This document shows positions 24,913 to 35,076 of a DNA stretch of 64,000 nt, one piece after another. The notes beneath the pieces were generated by a model. The model was not told the DNA's origin and did not search any database. It saw only the letters and a list, made by a program, of their open reading frames with translations. The DNA comes from Croceivirga sp. Lineage in GTDB: Bacteria; Bacteroidota; Bacteroidia; Flavobacteriales; Flavobacteriaceae. The stretch is taken from assembly GCA_028284285.1 (NCBI GenBank), contig JANQSA010000001.1:248001-312000 (forward strand), in the 5' to 3' direction. How positions within the stretch are numbered: position 1 is the first letter of the stretch; the number at the start of each line of letters is the position of its first letter. The position numbers and the translations under genes are program-made.

Positions 24913-27900
24913 ATGCAGCAGATCACACCCTATCTACCCAAGCACAAGATCAGAATTGTCACCGCAGCTTCTCTATTTGATGGTCATGACGCTGCGATTA
25001 ATATAATGCGTCGAATTATCCAGGCTACGGGGGTAGAAGTTATTCATTTAGGGCATGATAGGAGTGTAACCGAGGTGGTGGATTGTGCCATTCAGGAGGA
25101 CGCCCATGCTATTGCAATGACCTCTTACCAGGGCGGTCATAATGAATATTTCAGGTATATGTATGATCTGCTCCAGGAGAAACAGGCGGGACACATTAAG
25201 ATCTTTGGTGGAGGAGGAGGTGTTATCCTTCCCAAGGAGATAGAGGATTTGATGGCGTATGGAATAACCCGGATCTATTCTCCGGATGACGGTAGAAAAA
25301 TGGGGCTTCAGGGTATGATTAATGATCTGGTGGAAAAGTGTGATCAGGAAGTCCCCGGATTATGTTCCGACGCTTCGGAAAATGTTTCAAAGTATTTAAA
25401 ACAGAAACATCCGAACACCATAGCACGTTTGATCTCCCTGGCAGAGAATCGTCCATCGGAATTTAATGAGCATTTTTCGAGGGTAAATGCCAACCAGGAT
25501 ATTCCTGTATTGGGTATTACGGGTACGGGAGGTGCCGGTAAGTCCAGTTTGGTAGACGAGCTTATCCGAAGGTTCCTTATGGATTTTCCACAGAAACACG
25601 TGGGGATTGTTTCGGTTGATCCTTCTAAAAGAAAGACCGGGGGAGCCCTTCTTGGAGACCGTATCCGTATGAATGCTGTTAGTAATGGCCGCATTTATAT
25701 GCGCTCTTTGGCCACCAGGCAATCCAATTTAGCTTTGTCCAAATATGTGGGGGAAGCGCTTCAGGTATTAAAGGCTGCTGAATTTGACCTGATTATTCTG
25801 GAAACCTCGGGTATTGGACAATCCGATACCGAAATTCTGGATTTCAGCGATGTCGCACTCTATGTCATGACACCGGAATTTGGTGCCGCTACGCAACTGG
25901 AAAAAATAGACATGTTAGACTTTGCGGATGTGGTGGCCATTAACAAGTTTGATAAACGCGGTGCTCTGGATGCGCTACGTGATGTAAAAAAACAATATGT
26001 ACGCAACCATAACCTTTGGGATACGGATCAGGAAGAATTACCCATTTATGGAACTATTGCGTCCCAGTTCAATGATCCCGGGATGAACCGCTTATACCTG
26101 GCTACCCTGGCAGCTTTGGCAGGAAAAACCGGGGCAGCACTAACATCCAATTTTGAGGTGTCTACTGACACCACCGAAAAGCGATTTATCATTCCGCCTC
26201 CCAGAACCCGATATCTTTCAGAAATAGCGGAAAACAACCGGGGGTATGACCAACAAGTGGATCATCAAGCTGAAGTAGCACAACAACTGTACGGTATTTT
26301 TAAAACTATCCTTTCTTTACTTCATATCGGTCAGGAAGAACAGGATTCACATTTTTTGGACGGTAATGGGCTAAGTTCGGAGTTGACAGCAGCAGCGGGT
26401 AAGAGCGAAAATGCTAAAATCTGTAATGCATTAATTACAGAATTTGGTCGGATTAAATTAGAGCTGAATCCTAAGAATTGGGAATTGATCGTGAACTGGG
26501 AACGGCAGCTAAAACGGTATAAGGATCCGGTTTTCTCCTTTAAGGTACGGGAAAAGGAAATCAGAATTGATACCCATACTACCTCTTTATCCAAAAATGC
26601 AATTCCCAAGGTAGCCCTACCTAAGTACAAAGCATGGGGAGATCTGCTCCGTTGGATGCTTCAGGAGAACGTGCCGGGAAGTTTTCCTTTTACTTCGGGC
26701 ATCTATCCGTTTAAACGCAAAGGGGAAGACCCCACCAGGATGTTTGCCGGTGAAGGGGGTCCTGAGCGAACCAATAGAAGATTTCACTACCTGAGTTTGG
26801 ATATGTCCGCAAAACGGCTATCCACGGCTTTTGATTCGGTTACCTTATACGGGCATGATCCGGACCATAGGCCGGATATTTACGGAAAAATTGGAAATGC
26901 GGGAGTATCCATATGCTGTCTGGACGATGCGAAGAAACTGTATTCCGGATTTGATCTGAGTGATGCTATGACTTCCGTGAGCATGACCATTAACGGCCCG
27001 GCCCCTATGCTGTTGGGCTTTTTTCTGAATGCCGCAATAGATCAGAATTGTGAAAAATACATAAAGGAAAACAGCCTTGAAAAAGAGGTGACAAAAAAAA
27101 TCAACACTATTTACCGGGCAAAGAAAGTAGATCGTCCAAAGTATCAGGGAGAACTTCCCGAGGGGAACAATGGTTTAGGGTTGTTCTTATTGGGAGTCAC
27201 CGGAGACCAGGTGCTGCCTAAAGCAGTATACGATACCATTAAAGCGGAAACCCTGGGAAAAGTTAGGGGAACGGTGCAGGCAGATATTTTAAAAGAAGAC
27301 CAGGCGCAAAATACCTGTATTTTTTCCACGGAGTTCGCCCTGAGATTGATGGGGGATGTACAAGAATATTTTATTGGAAACAAGGTGCGGAATTTTTATT
27401 CGGTTTCTATATCGGGGTATCATATTGCGGAAGCCGGCGCTAATCCCATTTCACAATTGGCATTTACCCTTTCCAACGGTTTTACCTATGTAGAGTATTA
27501 TTTGAGCAGGGGAATGGATATTAATGAGTTTGGTCCCAACCTTTCGTTCTTTTTCTCCAATGGAATTGATCCCGAGTATGCGGTAATCGGTAGAGTCGCT
27601 CGTCGTATATGGGCCAAGGCCATGCGGGAAAAGTATGGAGCCGGGCCAAGAGCCCAACTGCTAAAATACCATATCCAAACCTCTGGTAGAAGCCTCCACG
27701 CACAGGAAATTGACTTTAACGATATCCGAACAACGCTTCAGGCCCTATATGCTATTTATGACAATTGTAACTCATTGCATACCAATGCTTACGATGAGGC
27801 TATAACTACCCCAACAGAGGAATCGGTCCGACGCGCCATGGCCATACAACTTATCATTAACAGGGAATTGGGATTGGCTAAAAATGAAAATCCGCTACAA

Positions 27901-28365
27901 GGATCATTCATCATTGAAGAGTTAACCCATCTTGTAGAGGAAGCGGTGCTGCTGGAGTTTGATAGAATTACCGAGAGGGGTGGTGTATTGGGAGCAATGG
28001 AAACCATGTACCAACGTTCTAAGATCCAGGAGGAAAGTCTACACTATGAAACCCTTAAACATTCCGGAGAATACCCCATTATAGGGGTGAACACCTTTTT
28101 GAGTTCCAAAGGATCACCTACAATCCTGCCGGCAGAGGTGATACGTGCAACCGAAAAAGAAAAAAAGGGCCAAATCCAGACCTTAGAGCAACTTCACAAG
28201 GGGAATTTGGAAAACGCAAATTCCCTGTTACAGGAATTACAACAGGTGGCCATAGCCAATGAAAATACTTTTAATAAGCTCATGGAGGTAACAAAATACT
28301 GCTCTTTAGGACAGATCACCCATGCGCTTTTTGAGGTAGGAGGGCAGTATCGTAGAAATATGTAA
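24913..28365 (+). CDS. icmF: fused isobutyryl-CoA mutase (IcmF)
   Basis: This adenosylcobalamin enzyme interconverts isobutyryl-CoA and n-butyryl-CoA. One 1150-residue chain carries three parts. The N-terminal B12-binding domain has D23-G-H25, His25 being the predicted cobalt ligand. A G-protein chaperone domain follows, with P-loop G-T-G-G-A-G-K-S at 204-211. A C-terminal mutase barrel starts at about residue 560. Phe611 (R-M-F-A-G) and Gln799 (A-Q-N-T) occupy the positions that are Tyr and Arg in methylmalonyl-CoA mutase, which is the isobutyryl-CoA signature. It is divergent from purU. It implies that the cell has or takes up B12. Confidence 0.95.
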   Translation: MQQITPYLPKHKIRIVTAASLFDGHDAAINIMRRIIQATGVEVIHLGHDRSVTEVVDCAIQEDAHAIAMTSYQGGHNEYFRYMYDLLQEKQAGHIKIFGGGGGVILPKEIEDLMAYGITRIYSPDDGRKMGLQGMINDLVEKCDQEVPGLCSDASENVSKYLKQKHPNTIARLISLAENRPSEFNEHFSRVNANQDIPVLGITGTGGAGKSSLVDELIRRFLMDFPQKHVGIVSVDPSKRKTGGALLGDRIRMNAVSNGRIYMRSLATRQSNLALSKYVGEALQVLKAAEFDLIILETSGIGQSDTEILDFSDVALYVMTPEFGAATQLEKIDMLDFADVVAINKFDKRGALDALRDVKKQYVRNHNLWDTDQEELPIYGTIASQFNDPGMNRLYLATLAALAGKTGAALTSNFEVSTDTTEKRFIIPPPRTRYLSEIAENNRGYDQQVDHQAEVAQQLYGIFKTILSLLHIGQEEQDSHFLDGNGLSSELTAAAGKSENAKICNALITEFGRIKLELNPKNWELIVNWERQLKRYKDPVFSFKVREKEIRIDTHTTSLSKNAIPKVALPKYKAWGDLLRWMLQENVPGSFPFTSGIYPFKRKGEDPTRMFAGEGGPERTNRRFHYLSLDMSAKRLSTAFDSVTLYGHDPDHRPDIYGKIGNAGVSICCLDDAKKLYSGFDLSDAMTSVSMTINGPAPMLLGFFLNAAIDQNCEKYIKENSLEKEVTKKINTIYRAKKVDRPKYQGELPEGNNGLGLFLLGVTGDQVLPKAVYDTIKAETLGKVRGTVQADILKEDQAQNTCIFSTEFALRLMGDVQEYFIGNKVRNFYSVSISGYHIAEAGANPISQLAFTLSNGFTYVEYYLSRGMDINEFGPNLSFFFSNGIDPEYAVIGRVARRIWAKAMREKYGAGPRAQLLKYHIQTSGRSLHAQEIDFNDIRTTLQALYAIYDNCNSLHTNAYDEAITTPTEESVRRAMAIQLIINRELGLAKNENPLQGSFIIEELTHLVEEAVLLEFDRITERGGVLGAMETMYQRSKIQEESLHYETLKHSGEYPIIGVNTFLSSKGSPTILPAEVIRATEKEKKGQIQTLEQLHKGNLENANSLLQELQQVAIANENTFNKLMEVTKYCSLGQITHALFEVGGQYRRNM

Positions 28366-28436
28366 GGATACCTCGGGGCGCTTTCACAAAGGAGGTGGAT
28401 CTTTAAGTGGCACCTCTTAATACTCCAATATTAGGA

Positions 28437-28844
28437 TTATTGATTCTCCTCGTTGGAAATAAGGGATTTGCGCCATTGGACGAAAGACTTTCTAAAGGTC
28501 CGGATTTCTTTACGCAATAGATTCAGATACTCTTTTTCCTTTACCCCATCTTTCTCCAAACCATTGCAATACGAAAGAATATTACGTGTGATAATATGGA
28601 TGAATGTCGCATTTTTAAGCTTGCCACTATTGGAACTGGTCTGGCACACTTTCTCTATGGCCGAAGGAATCAATGCAGCATCTGTGATGAGAGAATAGGC
28701 GATGATCGCCCGTAAACCAGCAGTTTTCCCGTTTTGAAAAACACCCGATTCATATGAAAAATAGCGCGCAATGGCTTTGCTCATGTCTCGCAACGCCAGG
28801 GATTTTTGGTAAACAGGAAGTGCATTATAATTAATGTTGCCCAT
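28437..28844 (-). CDS. hypothetical helical protein, four-helix-bundle-like
   Basis: A 135-residue protein predicted almost wholly helical. The opening L-P-V-Y-Q-K-S-L-A-L-R-D-M resembles the start of the four-helix-bundle family (S23 ribosomal intervening-sequence protein-like), but the family's usual central motif is absent. The C-terminal third is basic. It stands alone between icmF (convergent) and an Lrp-type regulator (divergent). I regard the ORF as real because of its length and composition; the function is unknown. Confidence 0.65.
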   Translation of the reverse strand: MGNINYNALPVYQKSLALRDMSKAIARYFSYESGVFQNGKTAGLRAIIAYSLITDAALIPSAIEKVCQTSSNSGKLKNATFIHIITRNILSYCNGLEKDGVKEKEYLNLLRKEIRTFRKSFVQWRKSLISNEENQ

Positions 28845-28960
28845 CTTTTCCTAGTCTTCTTTTACATAAAGTTACGCAAGCAATAAAAATGATTACCTTT
28901 AGAAAACAAACCAAAAGTCTAATTTTCCTTTTAAAAGATAATTATTTACGAAAAAAGAGT

Positions 28961-29404
28961 TTGAATTTTAAGATAGATCATTTAAATACGGAGATTTTAC
29001 GTTGTCTTCAAGAAAATGCCCGTTCCAGTTTTGCAGAAATTGGGAGAAAAGTTGGGTTGACTCCCCCTGCGGTAGCGGAAAGGATCAAAAAGATGGAGGA
29101 TCTGGGGATTATAGAAAAATATCAGGCCAAAGTATCCTATTTCAAGCTGGGGCATCAGCTAAGGGCTATCATCACCCTACGCGCATTTGTAGGAAAACTA
29201 CGTCCCTTTTTAGATAAAGTAGCTTCTTATGAGGAAGTCATTAATTGCTATCGGATCACTGGCAATGAAAACATTGTGATGGAAGTGGTATTAAAGGATC
29301 AAGCACATTTAGAAAACTTTATAGACACCCTAATTACGTATGGAGAAACCAGGACGCATATTATACTGTCCAACGTGATCTCTAATGCTCCCCTGCTTAA
29401 ATGA
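28961..29404 (+). CDS. Lrp/AsnC family transcriptional regulator
   Basis: An N-terminal winged helix-turn-helix (D-H-L-N-T-E-I-L-R-C-L-Q-E-N-A-R, then L-T-P-P-A-V-A-E-R-I-K-K-M) is followed by a RAM effector domain with the I-T-G-N-E-N-I-V-M-E-V segment. I prefer TTG 28961 (147 residues), which matches the family's N-terminus; an in-frame ATG at 28889 would add 24 residues of atypical sequence. Family members sense amino acids and form octamers. Its stop overlaps the ATG of the next frame, so it may be co-transcribed with the following gene. Confidence 0.88.
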   Translation: MNFKIDHLNTEILRCLQENARSSFAEIGRKVGLTPPAVAERIKKMEDLGIIEKYQAKVSYFKLGHQLRAIITLRAFVGKLRPFLDKVASYEEVINCYRITGNENIVMEVVLKDQAHLENFIDTLITYGETRTHIILSNVISNAPLLK

Positions 29405-29460
29405 AAAAACAAGACCTGCTTATTGTTAATTTTTGGCGAGATTTTTGCTGTAATGGCTAT

Positions 29461-30867
29461 ATGGTTAAAAAATACGCGCTAGTTGTTTTTTGTTTGCTTG
29501 CCCTTGCCTGTTTTCCATGCCATTCCCAGGAGTTGAGAATTAAAAAGGGGAGTATTGTGGACTCTTTGATGGTTGCAGATTCCATACAAGAAACGTTTGC
29601 ATTGTACCTGCCCAGAAAATTTGAATTAAAGGGGAAGTGGCCGTTGCTTTTGGTCTTTGATATGCAAGGCCGGGGGAAAAAAGGTATTTCAGGATTTACC
29701 AGGGTTGCTGACAGTTTGGGATATGTGGTGGCTGCACCCAATGCGGTTCACGACTCCGTTGCTTTAACCGAAAACATACTGAGAACAAAACGGGTGTTGG
29801 ATAAGCTCTTAACCACTTTGCCTATCCACAGAAGCCGGTTGTATACCGCTGGGGTTGAAGGTGCCGGCCGGTTTGCCAATTTGGTTCCTATGCTCATTAG
29901 AGAAATTGATGGTGCGATTTCCATAAATGCAGCTTTGGCCAATATAGAACTGTTGAATGCAAAAAATTCTTTTCATTTTATAGGGATTGTTCAAAGGGAG
30001 AACTACAATTATCCTGCATTACTTCAGGACGAAAAAGTATTGAATAGTCTCAAGTTTAGCAATAACCTTCTGGTTCATGACGGGAAGGACCCGGTGACAT
30101 GGGAGTTAATATATCGCGCCTTAGGCTATTTTGAGCTTTCCATGATGGCAAGAAAGAATCAGTCAAAGGACAGTTTAAAGATAGAACGATCGTATCAAAG
30201 GGATGTTGATGCGATAAGAGAATGGCTGTCCCAGAATAAAACCCTACTTGCCAACAGGGCAATGGCCGAGACCTTATCTGTTTTTAGAACGCTGAGGAGC
30301 ATAGATTCTTTACGTGAAGCCAAAAGAACGTTAAAAAGAAGCAGGGGGTTCCGGGAACGTAAGCGGCAGCAGGGGGCAGCTTTTTTTAAAGAAGGCTTTC
30401 TGAAGGAGGATTTCGCTTATTTTTTGGAAGAGGATGTCCTCACCTATAATTTTAATAATCTGGGATGGTGGAACTATCAAACGGGACAGATCAATAAATT
30501 CATAGGAGGTACTAAAGAGATGGAACGACGGATGGGTAAGCGACTCTATGGCTACGTAAATGCTTTGGTGAAGGACAACATAGAAGTGGTAACCAGTAAA
30601 GAGGTTGTGGATGAGGAAGCCTTAGTGTTCCTCTATATGCTAAAAACCTTAACCGATCCTCAAAATTATGATTACTATCTAAAGGTGGCCTCAATTGCTT
30701 CGAAAAACGAGGACTTTGGAACAGCGCTCTATTATTTGGAGGAGGCATTAAAGAAAGGTTTTAAAGACAAGAACAAATTATATGCGATAGAGCATACTGC
30801 TTTGCTGCGAATCACACCTGAGTTTAATGCTTTGGTAGAGCGTTACTTTGATGCATCCCGATATTAA
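29461..30867 (+). CDS. exported degenerate alpha/beta-hydrolase-fold protein with TPR-like tail
   Basis: With ATG 29461 the protein has 468 residues and a good signal peptide ending C-H-S-Q; the frame extends to 29401, but that would bury the signal. Residues about 45-240 resemble a PHB-depolymerase/esterase-like alpha/beta hydrolase (L-Y-L-P-R-K-F, P-L-L-L-V-F-D-M-Q-G). The nucleophile elbow, however, reads A-G-V-E133-G-A-G, with Glu where Ser is expected. A helical middle and a TPR-like C-terminus follow. It is therefore probably not a classical serine hydrolase; a binding role is possible. It directly follows an Lrp-type gene. Confidence 0.65.
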   Translation: MVKKYALVVFCLLALACFPCHSQELRIKKGSIVDSLMVADSIQETFALYLPRKFELKGKWPLLLVFDMQGRGKKGISGFTRVADSLGYVVAAPNAVHDSVALTENILRTKRVLDKLLTTLPIHRSRLYTAGVEGAGRFANLVPMLIREIDGAISINAALANIELLNAKNSFHFIGIVQRENYNYPALLQDEKVLNSLKFSNNLLVHDGKDPVTWELIYRALGYFELSMMARKNQSKDSLKIERSYQRDVDAIREWLSQNKTLLANRAMAETLSVFRTLRSIDSLREAKRTLKRSRGFRERKRQQGAAFFKEGFLKEDFAYFLEEDVLTYNFNNLGWWNYQTGQINKFIGGTKEMERRMGKRLYGYVNALVKDNIEVVTSKEVVDEEALVFLYMLKTLTDPQNYDYYLKVASIASKNEDFGTALYYLEEALKKGFKDKNKLYAIEHTALLRITPEFNALVERYFDASRY

Positions 30868-30868
30868 A

Positions 30869-31600
30869 CTACTGACGAATATAACGGGGAACGGTTTCCA
30901 AATTCCAATCGATAACCAGTCCCTTGGCTATGGATTGCGCTATTTTTTCTCCATAAAGTAGTTCGCATAGGTATAGTGCTGCCTCAAAACTTTTGGCGCC
31001 ACCAGCGGAGGTGATGTACTTCCCGTCATGCACAAAGATGACACTGTCTTTCACTACCAAATCAGGAAACCTTTGTTTATATGCGGTGATATCGCTTGGG
31101 AAGGTGGTGGAAACCACTTTATCTAAAAGTCCGGCTTTGGCCAGTACAAATGCCCCATCGCAATGTGAGGTCATAAAAAGGGCTTTTTTATCTACTTTTT
31201 TCACAAAGTTTAGCATAACGCTATCTTGCAAATCGGTATCCAGGTGGTGCACTGCACTGGGAACGACCAAAATATCAATTTGGGGAAGGCTATCCCGGAT
31301 GTAATCAAAATCCGGTAAAATTCGCAATCCCTCAAAAGTGGTTATGGCCTCTAGGGTATTCGCTACGGTAAAGGTATTCATGGCTTTTATCCCCTTTCGG
31401 TATTGGGTGTGCTGGAAAACGTCAAAAGGTGCAGTGAGCTCCGTATTATACACCCCGTTCATGATTAAAAATGCAACATTGTATCGGTTATCTTCCAAAA
31501 CCGGAAGTTTCCTCTCCGGAGGTGTTGCAGTATGGCGTTTGTGTTTTTGGCAGGCAATAGAGAAAAACATCAGTAGGCCAACGATTAAGAGATACCTCAT
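30869..31600 (-). CDS. DJ-1/PfpI family lipoprotein
   Basis: A 243-residue protein with a lipoprotein signal (lipobox S-I-A-C17) and a DJ-1/PfpI (class I glutamine amidotransferase-like) domain. The nucleophile elbow is T-S-H-C147-D-G-A-F, with Cys147 as the reactive cysteine. It resembles the N-terminal domain of GlxA-type AraC regulators but has no DNA-binding domain, and it is exported. Its role outside the cytoplasm is unknown. Its stop codon comes two bases after that of the convergent hydrolase-fold gene. Confidence 0.83.
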   Translation of the reverse strand: MRYLLIVGLLMFFSIACQKHKRHTATPPERKLPVLEDNRYNVAFLIMNGVYNTELTAPFDVFQHTQYRKGIKAMNTFTVANTLEAITTFEGLRILPDFDYIRDSLPQIDILVVPSAVHHLDTDLQDSVMLNFVKKVDKKALFMTSHCDGAFVLAKAGLLDKVVSTTFPSDITAYKQRFPDLVVKDSVIFVHDGKYITSAGGAKSFEAALYLCELLYGEKIAQSIAKGLVIDWNLETVPRYIRQ

Positions 31601-31669
31601 TTGTCCTTTTTTGAAGAAGGTACAATTCTGAATTGAAAATGGAACTGCTAACTGATGTATTTTTACAAC

Positions 31670-32308
31670 ATGAGACTTTACTTTATGGCCCTTTTAATGG
31701 TGATCACTTCTTGCCGGCAAGCAAAGCGATATCATGACCAATTTGAAGATCAACAGGTTGTTTCCCCATTGATCCGTGATATCCTGGATTTTCAGAAAGC
31801 TAAGAATGCGGAGTTAAAAAATCCTGAAACTTCACCATTGCCGGATAGATATCGGAAGAATTTTGAAGGACTCGACTTTTTCCCTCCCGACGAAAAATAT
31901 ATTGTGAAGGCTTTTCTTGAACGTACCCCTGAAGCGGAACCTTTTATGATGCCTACTACCACTGACCAGGAGAGCTGGGAAGTACGCTACGGTATTGCAA
32001 GGTTTTCGCTGAACGGCAACGAGCATGAGTTGGAAGTGTACAGAAGTCTTGATCTGACCAATGTAAAAAGGTATGAAGATTATCTGTTCCTACCTTTTAT
32101 GGACCTGACCAACGGGGAGGAAACCTATGGGGGAGGGCGATATCTGAATCTGCGTATTCCCGATGGGGATACCCTGGACATTGACTTTAACAGAGCTTAT
32201 AATCCCTATTGTGTTTATAACAAAAAATTCTCCTGCCCCCTGGTGCCAAGGCAAAACTTTATGAAAACCAGGGTGCGGGCAGGAGAAAAGCAGTTTTCCA
32301 TGGAGTAA
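31670..32308 (+). CDS. DUF1684 lipoprotein
   Basis: A 212-residue lipoprotein starting at ATG 31670 (lipobox T-S-C at about residue 15). DUF1684 is identified by F-L-P-F-M-D-L-T-N-G-E-E-T-Y-G-G-G-R-Y and the C-terminal F-N-R-A-Y-N-P-Y-C-V-Y, with a later S-C-P-L-V-P and A-G-E-K. The family is widespread and uncharacterised. The gene is divergent from the DJ-1 lipoprotein. A weak stem (ATCCC / GGGAT, 32311-32327) follows the stop codon. Confidence 0.87.
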   Translation: MRLYFMALLMVITSCRQAKRYHDQFEDQQVVSPLIRDILDFQKAKNAELKNPETSPLPDRYRKNFEGLDFFPPDEKYIVKAFLERTPEAEPFMMPTTTDQESWEVRYGIARFSLNGNEHELEVYRSLDLTNVKRYEDYLFLPFMDLTNGEETYGGGRYLNLRIPDGDTLDIDFNRAYNPYCVYNKKFSCPLVPRQNFMKTRVRAGEKQFSME

Positions 32309-32359
32309 ACATCCCTGTTTGCGGGATATCCTCCTAAAGAACTTTGAATGATATGGTGT

Positions 32360-33109
32360 TTAAAGGGTCATGAAAAACGCTAACTTATAAAAGTCATTGG
32401 GAGCAAAGCGATCATCTTCGTCCGCCAGGTTACCCCCAAAAGAGAACCTTAAGCCGGCATTGCCTTTTTGGAACTGGACATAAGGTCCCAGCCAGACATA
32501 GCCATCAGCCCTATCCAGGTCACCACCACCATTTATTTCACCACCGGATAGGAAAAGTTCCTCAAAATGTCCTCCCACGGAGAAAAACGGAGAGACTTTA
32601 TAACCTAAATTCGCCCAATAGTGTACGTAATTATTGGTGGCATCCCCGGCTTCGGTTTCATCACTTAAAGCAGCGTAGTACCCAAAGTAAAACTGGCCTT
32701 CCAGTTTTTCTGTGCCTAAATTTACCGTAAGGTTGGGCACAATACCATCGCCAATGATACCAGGTTGCGCAGCTCCACTTGACAGTAAGCTACCCATGGT
32801 GAAACCCAATTGTGGGTTGATATCAAAACTACCAATGGTTTTGTTGTACCCTATGCCAAATTCAGTCCATTGGCCCCAGGCCGATCCCGTACCTGCTCCC
32901 CATTGAATGCCGTAAAAGGTCAGGGCATCAGTATCGTTTAAGGAATACGAAATGGCCATCATGGGATTGAAGCCAAAAAATGCATCGAGATTCAGGCTCA
33001 ACCCAACCCCCACTTTATCGTCAATGCTTGGGGAATCCTGCGCCCAATTACTTCCTGTAAAGGCGAGAACGCTACATAGTGCAATTAAAACTGTTCGTTT
33101 TTTCATCAT
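32360..33109 (-). CDS. outer-membrane beta-barrel-like protein downstream of amtB (DUF6733-like)
   Basis: The 249-residue exported protein (signal peptide ending S-N-W-A-Q) has Gly/aromatic-rich alternating strands and ends in F-M-T-L, typical of a small outer-membrane barrel. It resembles proteins, which I believe are classed as DUF6733, that follow ammonium-transporter genes in Bacteroidetes. The start may be either of two adjacent ATGs (33109 or 33106). It lies 330 bp beyond amtB on the same strand, with a hairpin between them. It may serve uptake of nitrogenous solutes across the outer membrane; this is inferred from position only. Confidence 0.7.
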   Translation of the reverse strand: MMKKRTVLIALCSVLAFTGSNWAQDSPSIDDKVGVGLSLNLDAFFGFNPMMAISYSLNDTDALTFYGIQWGAGTGSAWGQWTEFGIGYNKTIGSFDINPQLGFTMGSLLSSGAAQPGIIGDGIVPNLTVNLGTEKLEGQFYFGYYAALSDETEAGDATNNYVHYWANLGYKVSPFFSVGGHFEELFLSGGEINGGGDLDRADGYVWLGPYVQFQKGNAGLRFSFGGNLADEDDRFAPNDFYKLAFFMTL

Positions 33110-33401
33110 AATTTCTAAGTTTAAAAAGGGTTAATACTAGGTTTCATTTTTTTAATGAAAATCTTGTAAACGGGATACTCTTCCATTACAACCTTATGAA
33201 AACCTGAAACCAGAGTGGGCATCGTTAGAAACTACCTCGGGAGAAACCTTTCCGATGCTTCGTGGGTAATGTCAGCTGGTTTTATCAGAAAGCTTTTTTT
33301 AGTATTTTGTGGAATAAGTAACCGTTTTCATAAATACCATGTTTAGAGGCCCGTGTCATCGGGCGGATTTTACGTCTTATGTGATTTTTGGAAAGGTTGC
33401 C

Positions 33402-33429
33402 AACGGAGCGTTCTGCCAAACGCTCCGTT
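33402..33429 (-). terminator. perfect 11-bp hairpin after amtB (in the 33110-33439 gap)
   Basis: AACGGAGCGTT pairs perfectly with AACGCTCCGTT around a 6-nt loop, 11 bp past the amtB stop. There is only a weak T-tract on the minus strand (ACCTTTCC), so it may attenuate rather than fully stop transcription into the barrel gene. The remaining 290 bp of the gap hold no convincing ORF or promoter. Confidence 0.55.
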
Positions 33430-33439
33430 ACCTTTATTG

Positions 33440-34687
33440 TTAATGTTGGTTCATCCTAAAGTCCGCATAGGCGTCCATTCCGTGCTCATGGATGTCCAGC
33501 CCCTCAAGTTCTTCCTGCTCGGAAACCCGAATTCCTACGAATTTCTTAATGGCAAAAAGGATAAGAAATGCTGTCAGGGAGCAAAAGGTTGCTGTGGCTC
33601 CTACCCCGGCCAACTGCACCAGAAACTGATCAAAGCTGGCCATTGCGCCAAAAATACCAACGGCTAGGGTGCCCCACATTCCGCAAATTAAATGTACCGC
33701 AACAGCCCCTACCGGGTCATCCAGTTTCAATCGGTCAATTAAGGCTACGCCAAAAACGATAATAACTCCGGCGATGAGTCCAATGATTACTGCCTCGTTG
33801 GGTGACATTTGATCCGCACCTGCCGTAATCCCTACCAGTCCCCCCAGAATACCGTTTAAAAACATCGTTAAATCGTATTGTTTGTAGCGAAAGGTAGAAG
33901 TGATAAATGCGGCAACACCTCCCGATGCCGCGGCCAAACAAGTGGTTACCAGAACCAATGAGGTGGTTTCCGGATCTGCAGAGAGAACGGAACCGCCATT
34001 AAATCCAAACCATCCCAGCCAAAGGATTAATACCCCTGCGGATGCCAAAGGAAGGTTATGTCCGGGGATGGCGCGCGTCTTCCCATCTTCTCCAAATTTT
34101 CCGATTCGGGCCCCGAGCAGATAGATCGCTATTAAAGCGCCCCATCCTCCAACGGAATGTACCAAAGTGGAACCGGCAAAGTCATAAAAGCCTTCCGCCT
34201 TACCAAAAGACAGAGTAGAAAGGAAACCCCCGCCCCACTGCCAGGAACCGACGATAGGGTATATGAAACCCACATAAAGAATGGTGAAGATCATAAATCC
34301 ACCGAGTTTGACGCGCTCCGCCACAGCGCCGGATACAATAGTTGCGGCGGTGGCTGCAAACATTCCTTGAAAAAGGAAATCTGTCCACCAGGTGTACCCC
34401 CCGTCCGCATACTCCGGAGTCATGCCATTTTCAGGGGCAGCAATTCCGGGATTGATCCCTGCAACAAAACCGTTAAAATCTCCCGGGTACATTAAGTTAA
34501 ACCCAAACGCATAATAGAGGAGCAATCCAGCTGTGATTATGAACACATTCTTAAATAGAATGTTCACGGTATTTTTTTGCCGGGTAAGTCCTATTTCTAA
34601 AAAAGAGAACCCAAGGTGCATAAAGAATACCAAACCGGTGCATACCATCATCCAAACATTATTCGCCGTAAATAATCCTGTTTCCAT
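33440..34687 (-). CDS. amtB: ammonium transporter
   Basis: A 415-residue Amt/MEP/Rh channel with 11 predicted membrane helices. Visible hallmarks are D-F-L-F-Q-G-M-F-A-A-T-A, the D-F-A-G-S-T-L-V-H-S-V-G-G segment containing the first pore histidine, the G-W-F-G-F-N-G-G-S stretch, and a second pore histidine in A-V-H-L-I-C-G-M-W-G-T. The C-terminal tail ends in M-N-Q-H. It is encoded 26 bp after a PII gene on the same strand, the classic glnK-amtB pair in which PII plugs the channel when nitrogen is plentiful. Confidence 0.96.
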   Translation of the reverse strand: METGLFTANNVWMMVCTGLVFFMHLGFSFLEIGLTRQKNTVNILFKNVFIITAGLLLYYAFGFNLMYPGDFNGFVAGINPGIAAPENGMTPEYADGGYTWWTDFLFQGMFAATAATIVSGAVAERVKLGGFMIFTILYVGFIYPIVGSWQWGGGFLSTLSFGKAEGFYDFAGSTLVHSVGGWGALIAIYLLGARIGKFGEDGKTRAIPGHNLPLASAGVLILWLGWFGFNGGSVLSADPETTSLVLVTTCLAAASGGVAAFITSTFRYKQYDLTMFLNGILGGLVGITAGADQMSPNEAVIIGLIAGVIIVFGVALIDRLKLDDPVGAVAVHLICGMWGTLAVGIFGAMASFDQFLVQLAGVGATATFCSLTAFLILFAIKKFVGIRVSEQEELEGLDIHEHGMDAYADFRMNQH

Positions 34688-34713
34688 AATTTTCGTAATT
34701 GATAGTTGGTTAG

Positions 34714-35052
34714 TTAATTGATCCCGGAATAACCGCTTTCCCCGGTTCTAATCCTGTAGGCCTCCAGAACTTCTGATATGAATACTTTTCCGTCTCCCAC
34801 ATTTCCGGTAGCAGCAGTTTTGATAAGAGTTTGTACGGTTTTTTCCAAATAATCGTCCGATACCACAATAACCAAGTACCGTCTTTGAATGTCCGTGGTG
34901 CTGTAAGTGATCCCCCGGTATACATGACCTTGTTTTTCATTGCCAACTCCAGTTACATCCCAATAGCTGAAAAAGTTGACCTCAATTTCATGAAGTGCTT
35001 TTTTCACTTCATCAAATTTTGATTTTCGAATAATTGCCTCGACTTTTTTCAT
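34714..35052 (-). CDS. glnK: PII nitrogen regulatory protein
   Basis: PII binds ATP/ADP and 2-oxoglutarate and controls AmtB. The 112-residue protein has the M-K-K-V-E-A-I-I-R start, the conserved B-loop T-G-N-V-G-D-G-K-V-F and the C-terminal Y-R-I-R-T-G-E. The T-loop (about residues 36-55) keeps a tyrosine at the uridylylation position (Tyr50), but its sequence, G-H-V-Y-R-G-I-T-Y-S-T-T-D, is altered after that residue. Whether it is modified is unknown, and no GlnD is in the window. The gene name follows its amtB linkage. Confidence 0.94.
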   Translation of the reverse strand: MKKVEAIIRKSKFDEVKKALHEIEVNFFSYWDVTGVGNEKQGHVYRGITYSTTDIQRRYLVIVVSDDYLEKTVQTLIKTAATGNVGDGKVFISEVLEAYRIRTGESGYSGIN

Positions 35053-35076
35053 TGTAGATTTTGTTAGTTAACCCAT

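Noticed and set aside
28889-28960. 24-residue N-terminal extension of the Lrp-type regulator (ATG 28889)
   Set aside because: The extension is atypical for the family and overlaps a sequence close to a -7 box (TACCTTTA); TTG 28961 gives the standard N-terminus, but this is not decisive.
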